From positions 1 through 10,085 of the forward strand of contig CANBRH010000035.1 of assembly GCA_947371865.1 (NCBI GenBank): a stretch of DNA of 10,085 nucleotides, read 5' to 3'. Made by a program: the position numbers and the translations under genes. The DNA is from Actinomycetota bacterium (GTDB lineage: Bacteria > Actinomycetota > Actinomycetes > Nanopelagicales > Nanopelagicaceae). Below the pieces are notes generated by a model, which saw nothing but the letters and a program-made list of their open reading frames with translations, was not told the origin of the DNA and ran no database searches. Shown piece by piece: positions 1-5,598 of this stretch. Within the stretch, counting starts at the first letter, position 1. Each line of letters starts with the position of its first letter.

Positions 1-295
1 GACCGATCACCACGAAACTGCAACCTAATTTCGCCAACATCGAACCAGCGATATCACCAGTGAAAGCGCCCGATACCTCTGGCGAGAGGTCTTGGGCACC
101 ATACAGCAAACGCAAACGATCGCCGTCAATCAAAGTCTGAACAGAGCGAATATCCGTGAACGGTGGAATAACAACTACATCTACAGCGTCGTAATCCTTG
201 TCATCTAATGAATATGAAAGTTTCTGCGTTACGGCAATCGCCTCGAGGTGGTTGAGGTTCATCTTCCAGTTTCCAGCGATTAATGGCTTACGCAT
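1..295 (-). CDS. tpiA: Triosephosphate isomerase, N-terminal part (cut by window edge)
   Basis: Triosephosphate isomerase interconverts dihydroxyacetone phosphate and glyceraldehyde 3-phosphate in cytosolic glycolysis and gluconeogenesis. Only the first 98 codons are visible. The protein opens with MRKPLIAGNWKMN, the family's N-terminal strand carrying substrate-binding Asn9 and catalytic Lys11. Further on is YGAQDLSPEVSGAFTGDIAG, followed by MLAKLGCSFVVIG, which leads directly into the catalytic His region. The leftover base at the edge (C on the coding strand) fits the expected His codon. The ATG start is supported by AAGGAG about six bases upstream. It follows pgk by 48 bp, and the gap-pgk-tpiA order is usual in Actinobacteria. 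About 150 residues, including the catalytic Glu loop, lie outside the window. The identification is secure; whether the gene is intact cannot be judged. Confidence 0.97.
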   Translation of the reverse strand, partial: MRKPLIAGNWKMNLNHLEAIAVTQKLSYSLDDKDYDAVDVVVIPPFTDIRSVQTLIDGDRLRLLYGAQDLSPEVSGAFTGDIAGSMLAKLGCSFVVIG

Positions 296-301
296 CTGAA
301 G

Positions 302-307
302 CTCCTT
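302..307 (-). promoter_or_regulatory. Shine-Dalgarno sequence of tpiA
   Basis: On the minus strand AAGGAG lies six bases before the tpiA ATG (CAAGGAGCTTCAGATG). It fixes the tpiA start. The 48-bp pgk-tpiA spacer holds no hairpin or convincing promoter that I can see, so tpiA is probably transcribed with pgk. Confidence 0.75.
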
Positions 308-343
308 GAGAATTCAATAGATTTGGTGACGTTGTATTTATGG

Positions 344-1537
344 TTAGTTTTGCAGAGCAGATAGTCCTGGTAGTTCTTTTCCTTCAAGATATTCAAGAGA
401 CGCGCCGCCGCCAGTAGATATGTAGCCAAACTGCGAATCTGCAAAACCCAACTTGCGAACTGCAGCCGCCGAATCGCCACCGCCGACAACGGATATTCCA
501 GAAACTTCTGTGAGAGCTTGTGCCACTACTTTAGTTCCGGCAGCGAATGCTGGGAATTCGAAGACGCCCATTGGGCCATTCCAGAACACTGTCTTGCAGG
601 ACTTGATTGCAGCCGCGAAAGCAGCAGATGTCAGCGGTCCAATATCCAGACCCATTTGATTGGAAGGAATCGAATCTGCCGAAACAATTGTTGGGGTTGC
701 ATCTGCTGCGAAAGCTGGAGCAACCACAATATCCGTCGGTAGCAGTATTTCTACCCCGAGAGTTCGGGCTCTCTCGAGTAATTCAATGACAGTGGGAATA
801 GATTCAGTCTCGACCAGTGAGGTGCCGATCTCTTTCCCTTGCGCGGCGAGAAAAGTGAAGAGCATGCCGCCGCCGATGGCCAGAGTATTTACCTTGTCTA
901 AGAGATTGGAGATGACTCCGATCTTGTCTGAAACTTTGGCCCCACCAAGAACTACGCCGTACGGCCGTTCCGGATTGTCAGTTAACTTCTTTAAGACTTC
1001 AACTTCAGCCGCAACCAGGTAGCCAGCTGCGTGAGGAAGTAATTTGGCAACGTCATAGACCGAGGCGTGCTTGCGATGCACGGCGCCGAAACCATCGCTC
1101 ACAAAAACATCCGCATAACTGGCCAGCTGTTGAGCGAGAACTAAGCGTTCTGCTTCGTCTTTGCTCGTTTCAGCCGCTTCGTAACGAATATTCTCGAGGA
1201 GCAAGATCTCCCCCGCCTGCAAACCAGCAGCTGCGGCGGAGACCTCACTTCCTACAATATTTTGAGAAAATAAAACTTTCCTACCCAGGAGTTCTTCCAA
1301 GCGAAGCGCAACTGGAGCTAATGAAAGCTCAGGTTTACGTTCTCCTTTAGGCCGGCCCAAGTGTGCAGTAATGACCACAGAGGCGCCGGATTCAACTAGG
1401 TACTTAATCGTGGGCAGCGAGGCTTTGATGCGACCATCATCAGTAATGGTTCCGTCTTTCAACGGAACATTAAGGTCACAACGAAGCAGAACTCGCTTCC
1501 CACGAACATCGATAGATTCGAGGGTAGGAATGTTCAT
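344..1537 (-). CDS. pgk: Phosphoglycerate kinase
   Basis: Phosphoglycerate kinase transfers the acyl phosphate of 1,3-bisphosphoglycerate to ADP, giving ATP and 3-phosphoglycerate in the cytosol. The protein has 397 residues, a normal length. Visible motifs are the PGK signature RVLLRCDLNVP (15-25, with substrate residues Asp21 and Asn23), HLGRPKG (59-65), LLENIRY (113-119), DGFGAVHRKHASV (148-160), the nucleotide-site segment GGAKVSDKI (198-206), GGGMLFTFL (222-230), WNGPMGVFE (319-327), GGGDSAAA (352-359) and the C-terminal STGGGASLEYLEGKELPGL. The frame stays open for 19 codons upstream, but that part is gap sequence in another frame. The start at MNIPTLESIDVRGKRV matches the family N-terminus. 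This ATG overlaps the gap stop codon by one base (TAATG) and has only a weak Shine-Dalgarno match, so translation is probably coupled to gap. tpiA follows after 48 bp. Confidence 0.98.
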   Translation of the reverse strand: MNIPTLESIDVRGKRVLLRCDLNVPLKDGTITDDGRIKASLPTIKYLVESGASVVITAHLGRPKGERKPELSLAPVALRLEELLGRKVLFSQNIVGSEVSAAAAGLQAGEILLLENIRYEAAETSKDEAERLVLAQQLASYADVFVSDGFGAVHRKHASVYDVAKLLPHAAGYLVAAEVEVLKKLTDNPERPYGVVLGGAKVSDKIGVISNLLDKVNTLAIGGGMLFTFLAAQGKEIGTSLVETESIPTVIELLERARTLGVEILLPTDIVVAPAFAADATPTIVSADSIPSNQMGLDIGPLTSAAFAAAIKSCKTVFWNGPMGVFEFPAFAAGTKVVAQALTEVSGISVVGGGDSAAAVRKLGFADSQFGYISTGGGASLEYLEGKELPGLSALQN

Positions 1538-2538
1538 TAGAGCGATGTACCTACAAGACCAATGAGGTCGACGAGGCGATTTGAATAACCCCACTCGTTG
1601 TCATACCAACCAACAATCTTGGCAGTGGTTCCGATGACCTTGGTGAGGCCAGAATCGAAAATGCACGAGCTGGGATCGGTAACGATATCGGCAGAAACGA
1701 TTGGGTCTTCGGTATAGCTGAGGTAACCCTTGAGCGAGCCTTCGGAAGCCTTCTTGATCGCTGCGTTAATTTCAGCAACGGTGACTTCGCGTCCAAGTTC
1801 GACGGTGAGGTCAGTGGCTGAACCAGTAGGGACTGGAACTCGCAAGGCGTAGCCATCGAGCTTGCCCTTGAGTTCGGGTAATACCAAGCTGATCGCTTTG
1901 GCGGCGCCAGTTGATGTCGGGATGATGGAAAGTGCAGCAGCGCGGGATCGTCGCAAATCCTTGTGTGGGAAATCCAAGATCACCTGATCGTTTGTATATG
2001 CGTGAATGGTTGTCATCAAGCCACGAACGATTCCGAATTCATCATTGAGAACCTTGGCCATTGGCGCCAAGCAGTTGGTGGTACATGATGCATTGGAAAT
2101 GATGTGGTGGTTGGCTGGATCGTACTTCTCGTGGTTAACGCCCATGACGATGGTGACATCTTCATCGGTTGCGGGTGCAGAGATAATTACCTTCTTGGCA
2201 CCAGCGGCGATGTGCTTCTTGGCATCGGCAGCCTTGGTGAAATGGCCAGTTGACTCCAAAACGATATCGGCTTTAACTTCAGCCCAAGGAAGGGCGGCTG
2301 GGTCGCGCTCGGCGAAGACGCGAATGGTCTTATCCCCAACGGTGATTGAATCTTCGGTGTGGCTGACAGGCAAGCCCAGGCGACCCAAGATCGAGTCGTA
2401 CTTGAGCAAGTGCGCCAACGTGGCATTGTCAGTGAGATCGTTAATTCCAACGATCTCGATATCGGCGCCTGAAGTGATGACGGCGCGGAAAAAGTTACGG
2501 CCAATTCTTCCAAATCCATTAATTCCAACACGAACCAC
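1537..2538 (-). CDS. gap: NAD-type glyceraldehyde-3-phosphate dehydrogenase
   Basis: This enzyme oxidatively phosphorylates glyceraldehyde 3-phosphate to 1,3-bisphosphoglycerate with reduction of NAD, in the cytosol as a homotetramer. The protein has 333 residues, full length. The Rossmann glycine motif GINGFGRIGR spans 5-14, the active-site motif ASCTTNCL has catalytic Cys152, and His179 in HAYTND is the general base. Asp34 in GINDLTD and Pro191 in DFPHKDLRR correspond to the residues that favour NAD over NADP, so this looks like a glycolytic GapA type rather than a gluconeogenic NADP-dependent GapB (inference from family knowledge). WYDNEWGYSNR near the C-terminus is also typical. The start codon is GTG, preceded by GAGG. 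The gene is the first of gap-pgk-tpiA and follows a 187-bp intergenic region with a candidate promoter. Its TAA overlaps the pgk ATG. Confidence 0.98.
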   Translation of the reverse strand: MVRVGINGFGRIGRNFFRAVITSGADIEIVGINDLTDNATLAHLLKYDSILGRLGLPVSHTEDSITVGDKTIRVFAERDPAALPWAEVKADIVLESTGHFTKAADAKKHIAAGAKKVIISAPATDEDVTIVMGVNHEKYDPANHHIISNASCTTNCLAPMAKVLNDEFGIVRGLMTTIHAYTNDQVILDFPHKDLRRSRAAALSIIPTSTGAAKAISLVLPELKGKLDGYALRVPVPTGSATDLTVELGREVTVAEINAAIKKASEGSLKGYLSYTEDPIVSADIVTDPSSCIFDSGLTKVIGTTAKIVGWYDNEWGYSNRLVDLIGLVGTSL

Positions 2539-2544
2539 GGTAAA

Positions 2545-2548
2545 CCTC
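2545..2548 (-). promoter_or_regulatory. Short Shine-Dalgarno sequence of gap (GTG start)
   Basis: GAGG on the minus strand ends six bases before the GTG that opens gap. The family N-terminus MVRVGINGFGRIGR begins exactly at this GTG. A nearby upstream ATG (about 2555-2553) is in another frame and leads into a shadow reading frame. Confidence 0.55.
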
Positions 2549-2561
2549 GCTTCATGAAAAG

Positions 2562-2588
2562 TGCCCTATCGGGGGGATTAAGAGGGCA
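2562..2588 (-). repeat. Inverted repeat TGCCCT-N15-AGGGCA spanning the candidate -10 of gap
   Basis: Perfect six-base arms lie at 2562-2567 and 2583-2588. Their centres are 21 bp apart, about two helical turns. The interval contains a run of six C on the minus strand and the candidate -10 element. This could be an operator for a dimeric regulator of the glycolytic genes. Read as RNA it would be a weak hairpin followed by ACTTTT, so a poor terminator for whiA read-through is the alternative. Confidence 0.35.
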
Positions 2589-2605
2589 ATAGTTGTAAAT
2601 ATCAA
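2577..2605 (-). promoter_or_regulatory. Candidate sigma-70-type promoter for gap-pgk-tpiA
   Basis: On the minus strand TTGATA (2605-2600, five of six to the -35 consensus) is separated by 17 bases from CTTAAT (2582-2577, four of six to the -10 consensus). Transcription would start near 2570, giving a 5' leader of about 30 bases before the gap GTG. The -10 lacks the highly conserved A at its second position, so the match is moderate. The location, in the only long intergenic gap and just ahead of gap, supports it. Confidence 0.4.
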
Positions 2606-2611
2606 CGAAAG

Positions 2612-2627
2612 GCTCAATATTTTGAGC
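2612..2627 (-). repeat. Perfect inverted repeat GCTCAA-N4-TTGAGC upstream of the candidate gap promoter
   Basis: Six-base perfect arms lie at 2612-2617 and 2622-2627 with a four-base AT-rich centre. The element sits just upstream of the candidate -35, roughly -42 to -57 from the inferred start site, where activators or repressors often bind. As RNA after whiA it would form a short hairpin followed by CUUUCG, which is not a strong uridine tract, so I rate terminator function as less likely than a protein-binding site. Confidence 0.4.
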
Positions 2628-2646
2628 GTCGATACCTCTAGATACA

Positions 2647-2659
2647 CGTCATTGTGACG
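2647..2659. repeat. Short palindrome CGTCA-N3-TGACG between whiA and gap
   Basis: Perfect five-base arms flank a three-base centre at 2652-2654. The centre lies about 83 bases upstream of the inferred gap transcription start and about 67 bases past the end of whiA. It is short enough to occur by chance, but it is one of three inverted repeats within 100 bp, so it is recorded as a possible regulator site. It does not match the CRP/GlxR pattern TGTGA-N6-TCACA. Confidence 0.25.
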
Positions 2660-2725
2660 GGATTAAGCCTATCAGCCGAGGTCGGACAGTAGGAGAAATC
2701 GGGCAGATGTGAGGTGAATGAATAG

Positions 2726-3703
2726 TTAATTCAGCAGATCTGGGCTTAAACCAGCCTCAGTATCGGGGATTCCTAGGTCGTGTGCCCGCTTATCGGCCAT
2801 CGCCAAGAGACGGCGAATTCGACCGGCAATGGCGTCCTTAGTCATGGGTGGGGTGGCTAACGAGCCAAGTTCTTCCAGACTGGCTTGACCATGATTAATT
2901 CGGAGTTCCCCCGCCTCTTTGAGGTGGTCGGGAATTTCGGCACCCAGTATTTCTAAGGCACGTTGCACACGGGCTGAGGCGGCGACAGCGGCGCGAGCTG
3001 ATCTGCGCAGATTGGCATCGTCAAAATTAGCGAGCCGGTTGGCTGTGGCGCGGACTTCTCGGCGCATGCGACGTTCTTCCCAGGCAAGAACACTTTCATG
3101 CGCGCCTAACCTGGTGAGCAAAGCTCCGATGGCATCGCCATCTCGGATAACAACTCGATCAACGCTACGAACTTCGCGGGCCTTGGCTGTTATTCCTAGC
3201 CGGCGTGCCGCCCCCACCAGCGCTAACGCAGCTTCGGGACCTGGGCAGGTTATTTCTAGCGCTGAAGAACGACCTGGCTCGGTGAGAGATCCGTGGGCGA
3301 GAAATGCTCCGCGCCAGGCAGCTTCGGCATCGCAAATACCGGCGGAGACGACTTGAGGTGGCAATCCACGAATCGGGCGATTATTGGAATCGATGAGACC
3401 GGTCTGACGCGCTAAGGCATCGCCGTCGGAGATAACTCGGACCACATAACGACTGCCTTTGCGCAAACCCGAAGGCGAGAGCACCGCTAACTCGGAATCA
3501 TGTCCAAACACTTCAGAAATATCTTTTCGTAGCCGACGAGCGGTTTGTGCAGTGTCGAGTTCGACTTCGATAACAATTTTGCCTGCGGCAATGTGAAGGC
3601 CCCCAGCAAAGCGCAAGAGGGAAGAAACTTCCGACTTCCGGCAGCAAGGTTTGGTGATCGAAAGGCGGCTTAATTCATCTTTTACCGATGCGGTCATCGC
3701 CAT
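2726..3703 (-). CDS. whiA: WhiA family sporulation/cell-division transcription regulator
   Basis: WhiA is a DNA-binding protein conserved across Gram-positive bacteria. In Streptomyces it acts with WhiB to switch on division and chromosome-segregation genes; in Bacillus it affects division and nucleoid organisation. The 325-residue protein matches the family closely. It starts MAMTASVKDELSRLSITKPC, then LLRFAGGLHI (29-38), TGLIDSNNRPIRGLPPQVVS (101-120) and FLAHGSLTEPGRSS (134-147) in the LAGLIDADG-type homing-endonuclease fold. ANRLANFDDANLRRSARAAV follows at 221-240, then a C-terminal helix-turn-helix around 274-306 (LEELGSLATPPMTKDAIAGR). The family usually lacks nuclease activity. The start at 3703 has a strong Shine-Dalgarno sequence, and a second ATG two codons later has its own. 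The gene sits 38 bp after yvcK in the conserved rapZ-yvcK-whiA cluster. I see no copy of the Streptomyces WhiA core site GACAC in the gap downstream of it. Confidence 0.97.
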   Translation of the reverse strand: MAMTASVKDELSRLSITKPCCRKSEVSSLLRFAGGLHIAAGKIVIEVELDTAQTARRLRKDISEVFGHDSELAVLSPSGLRKGSRYVVRVISDGDALARQTGLIDSNNRPIRGLPPQVVSAGICDAEAAWRGAFLAHGSLTEPGRSSALEITCPGPEAALALVGAARRLGITAKAREVRSVDRVVIRDGDAIGALLTRLGAHESVLAWEERRMRREVRATANRLANFDDANLRRSARAAVAASARVQRALEILGAEIPDHLKEAGELRINHGQASLEELGSLATPPMTKDAIAGRIRRLLAMADKRAHDLGIPDTEAGLSPDLLN

Positions 3704-3718
3704 CTCCTTGCCTCCTTT
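3704..3718 (-). promoter_or_regulatory. Tandem Shine-Dalgarno sequences before whiA
   Basis: On the minus strand AAAGGAGG (3718-3711) and AAGGAG (3709-3704) lie side by side. The first sits seven bases before the ATG at 3703. The second abuts that ATG and sits six bases before the in-frame ATG at 3697 (third codon). Both potential starts therefore have a well-placed ribosome binding site, giving MAMTAS or MTAS N-termini. The MAMTA start is the one usually seen in actinobacterial WhiA, so 3703 is used. Confidence 0.65.
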
Positions 3719-3741
3719 GCTTGCTAAAAAAATTACTTGAC

Positions 3742-4686
3742 CTATCTAAGCAGGGTTCCCGAAAAAATGTCTTGGAATACCAATGCCAATTTTCGGGGAT
3801 CGTGATGAAAACTGCCCGGAACCTCCCCGAGTTCTCGAATAACGAGTTCTCCACCACATTTTTCGACCAAGCGCCTTAGGTCATTTCCCGGGCGCAGGGC
3901 TGCTGGATCAACGATGGCGTAGTCAATCCGCAGTTCGGGGGCATGTGCCAAGACGAGTTCAAGATGCTCTTCAGGGCTATACCCCGCAAATTCATTTCCG
4001 GTAAAACCTTCGGCCAAATTGAGCACAAAAATCTTCTTCGCCGGCGAAGTTCGAATCGTTTCAGCTTGTTCGCGCAAGAGAAAATGTGGCATCACACTAG
4101 AGAACCACGAACCTGGTCCAAAGGTAAGCCAATCCGCCTTCATAATCGCTTCCAGTGCCTGAGGTGTAGCCCGAGGTTCGGCAGGAATAAGTCGGAGGGA
4201 TTCCACTCGACCTTTTGCCGTAGCCACTTCGACTTGGCCACGAACGATGGTCCGTCCATACGAAGTGGCGAATGTGCCTTCGATATCGAGAGGTTCGATG
4301 GCCATGGGCAATACTCGGCCGACAACTTTTAGTAATTCTCCTACTCGATCGAGACCGCGCACTGGATCTCCATCGCGATCCCACAGCGCGGTAAGCAAAA
4401 GATTGCCGATGGCATGTCCGCTCATCTCGCCTGAACTTGTGAATCGGTATTGCATGATCTCGGCCCAACCGCGGCCCCAAGAATCATCACCGCAGAGCGC
4501 TGCCAGCGCCATGCGTAAATCCCCAGGCGGTAATGAGTTGAACTCCTCGCGAAGCCTGCCACTTGACCCGCCATTGTCGGCGACCGTAACGACCGCGGTG
4601 ATGTCGCATGAAATTCGCCGCAACGCAGTAAGTGTGACGGCCAATCCATGACCCCCACCCATGGCAACTACGTGGAGAGAGCTCAC
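3742..4686 (-). CDS. yvcK: YvcK/CofD-like gluconeogenesis factor
   Basis: YvcK proteins resemble the 2-phospho-L-lactate transferase CofD but act as cytosolic UDP-GlcNAc-binding factors. In Bacillus and mycobacteria they are needed for growth on gluconeogenic carbon and for normal cell-wall synthesis. The 314-residue protein carries the nucleotide-sugar motifs of the family: MGGGHGL (9-15), VADNGGSSGRLR (35-46), LPPGDLRMAL (52-61), GHAIGNLLL (90-98), FGPGSWFSSVMPHFL (189-203) and a late HHDP (294-297). The start is GTG, overlapping the rapZ TGA by four bases (GTGA), so translation is probably coupled to rapZ. No cofactor F420 genes are visible nearby, and the rapZ-yvcK-whiA arrangement favours YvcK over true CofD. 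whiA follows after 38 bp; that spacer has a run of seven T but no hairpin in front of it. Confidence 0.95.
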   Translation of the reverse strand: MSSLHVVAMGGGHGLAVTLTALRRISCDITAVVTVADNGGSSGRLREEFNSLPPGDLRMALAALCGDDSWGRGWAEIMQYRFTSSGEMSGHAIGNLLLTALWDRDGDPVRGLDRVGELLKVVGRVLPMAIEPLDIEGTFATSYGRTIVRGQVEVATAKGRVESLRLIPAEPRATPQALEAIMKADWLTFGPGSWFSSVMPHFLLREQAETIRTSPAKKIFVLNLAEGFTGNEFAGYSPEEHLELVLAHAPELRIDYAIVDPAALRPGNDLRRLVEKCGGELVIRELGEVPGSFHHDPRKLALVFQDIFSGTLLR

Positions 4687-5582
4687 AACTCTCTTCCGAG
4701 ATCCCTATGAATAGCGCTAGCTTCTACCCGCTTGCTGATCGAATGAGTCGAACTATTGAGACGCTTGGCTAATTCTTCGGCAATAGCAACGCTGCGATGT
4801 TTTCCACCAGTGCAACCGACTGCCAGGGTCAAATACTTTCGGCCCTCGTGAATGAATCCTTCAGCCATGGTTTCAAAAACTGCTTGATAACGCGTAAGGA
4901 ACTCTTGAACATTTTCAGTCCCCAGAACATTGTCACGAACCGGTTTATCCAGCCCCGTGAGTGGGCGAAGTTCGGGTACCCAATGTGGGTTTGAAATGAA
5001 TCGGCAATCCATGACCAAATCTGCGTCGACGGGTATCCCGTATTTATATCCGAAGGAGAGAATGTTGACTCGAAGTTCAGCGCTCTCTTTACTTTGAAAA
5101 AGATCAGTGACTTTCTGTTCAAGTTGGTGCAAGTTAAACGCAGAAGAATCGATGACGATATCGGCAACAGAGCGAACTTCCCGCAACCGTTCGCGTTCTT
5201 TGGCAATGCCGTCGACGATCCGATCATTTCCCTGTAGTGGGTGTGGACGACGAGTAGATTCAAAGCGACGGACCAACACATCATCTGAAGCATCTACAAA
5301 AAGGACTCGGTGGGAAATTCCCTCTTCGCCCAGGGCGGCTAGTGCGCGATTGAGATCATCGAAAAATTGACGTCCCCGGACATCGATGACTACGGCGATA
5401 GAAGTCACGGATGCAGCCGCCATTTCGCATAAGTTGGCCAAAAGTGCAGGCGGCAGGTTGTCGACGACATACCAACCTAGATCTTCCATAGCGTGCGCAA
5501 CCGTTGATCTACCGGCACCGCTCATGCCTGTTACGACAACGACTTCGCTAGAACCTTGACTCATGGCCACATCTTTCACCAT
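4683..5582 (-). CDS. rapZ: RapZ (YvcJ) family P-loop nucleotide-binding protein
   Basis: RapZ/YvcJ proteins bind and hydrolyse nucleotides. In E. coli RapZ is an RNA adaptor controlling glucosamine-6-phosphate synthase through the GlmY/GlmZ RNAs; those RNAs are not known in Actinobacteria, so the target here is unknown. The 299-residue protein has a P-loop GMSGAGRST (19-27), VVDNLPPALL (39-48), STRRPHPLQ (109-117), SFGYKYGIPVDADLVMDCRF (176-195), NPHWVPELRPLTGLDKPV (198-215) and the C-terminal AVGCTGGKHRSV (254-265). Arg25 replaces the usual Walker A Lys, a common variant in actinobacterial members. The start is uncertain: the ATG at 5582 (MVKDVAM) lies 16 bp after uvrC and lacks a clear Shine-Dalgarno sequence, and the ATG at 5564 (MSQGSSEVV) is an equally plausible, shorter start. 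The gene ends in a GTGA overlap with yvcK. Confidence 0.95.
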   Translation of the reverse strand: MVKDVAMSQGSSEVVVVTGMSGAGRSTVAHAMEDLGWYVVDNLPPALLANLCEMAAASVTSIAVVIDVRGRQFFDDLNRALAALGEEGISHRVLFVDASDDVLVRRFESTRRPHPLQGNDRIVDGIAKERERLREVRSVADIVIDSSAFNLHQLEQKVTDLFQSKESAELRVNILSFGYKYGIPVDADLVMDCRFISNPHWVPELRPLTGLDKPVRDNVLGTENVQEFLTRYQAVFETMAEGFIHEGRKYLTLAVGCTGGKHRSVAIAEELAKRLNSSTHSISKRVEASAIHRDLGREL

Positions 5583-5598
5583 CGGGCTGATGGTTGTC

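Noticed and set aside
1538..1594. In-frame extension of pgk upstream to 1594
   Set aside because: The extra 19 residues have no counterpart in the Pgk family. The region is already coding for gap, and the family N-terminus starts at the ATG ending the TAATG overlap.
2006..2557. A 183-codon open frame on the plus strand opposite gap
   Set aside because: It is entirely antisense to a strongly conserved gap gene, its product resembles no family I know, and it has low-complexity composition typical of a shadow frame.
2653..2668. TGTGA as half of a CRP/GlxR site upstream of gap
   Set aside because: The expected TCACA at six bases' spacing is absent (TAAGC instead), so only a half-site is present.
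3719..3741. A seven-T run on the minus strand between yvcK and whiA as a terminator
   Set aside because: No GC-rich hairpin precedes it, and whiA belongs to a conserved cluster with yvcK.
3742..4686. Reading this gene as cofD, the F420 biosynthesis transferase
   Set aside because: The motif set (VADNGGSSGRLR, GHAIGNL, GPGSWFSS) and the rapZ-yvcK-whiA context are those of YvcK, and no F420 pathway gene is nearby.
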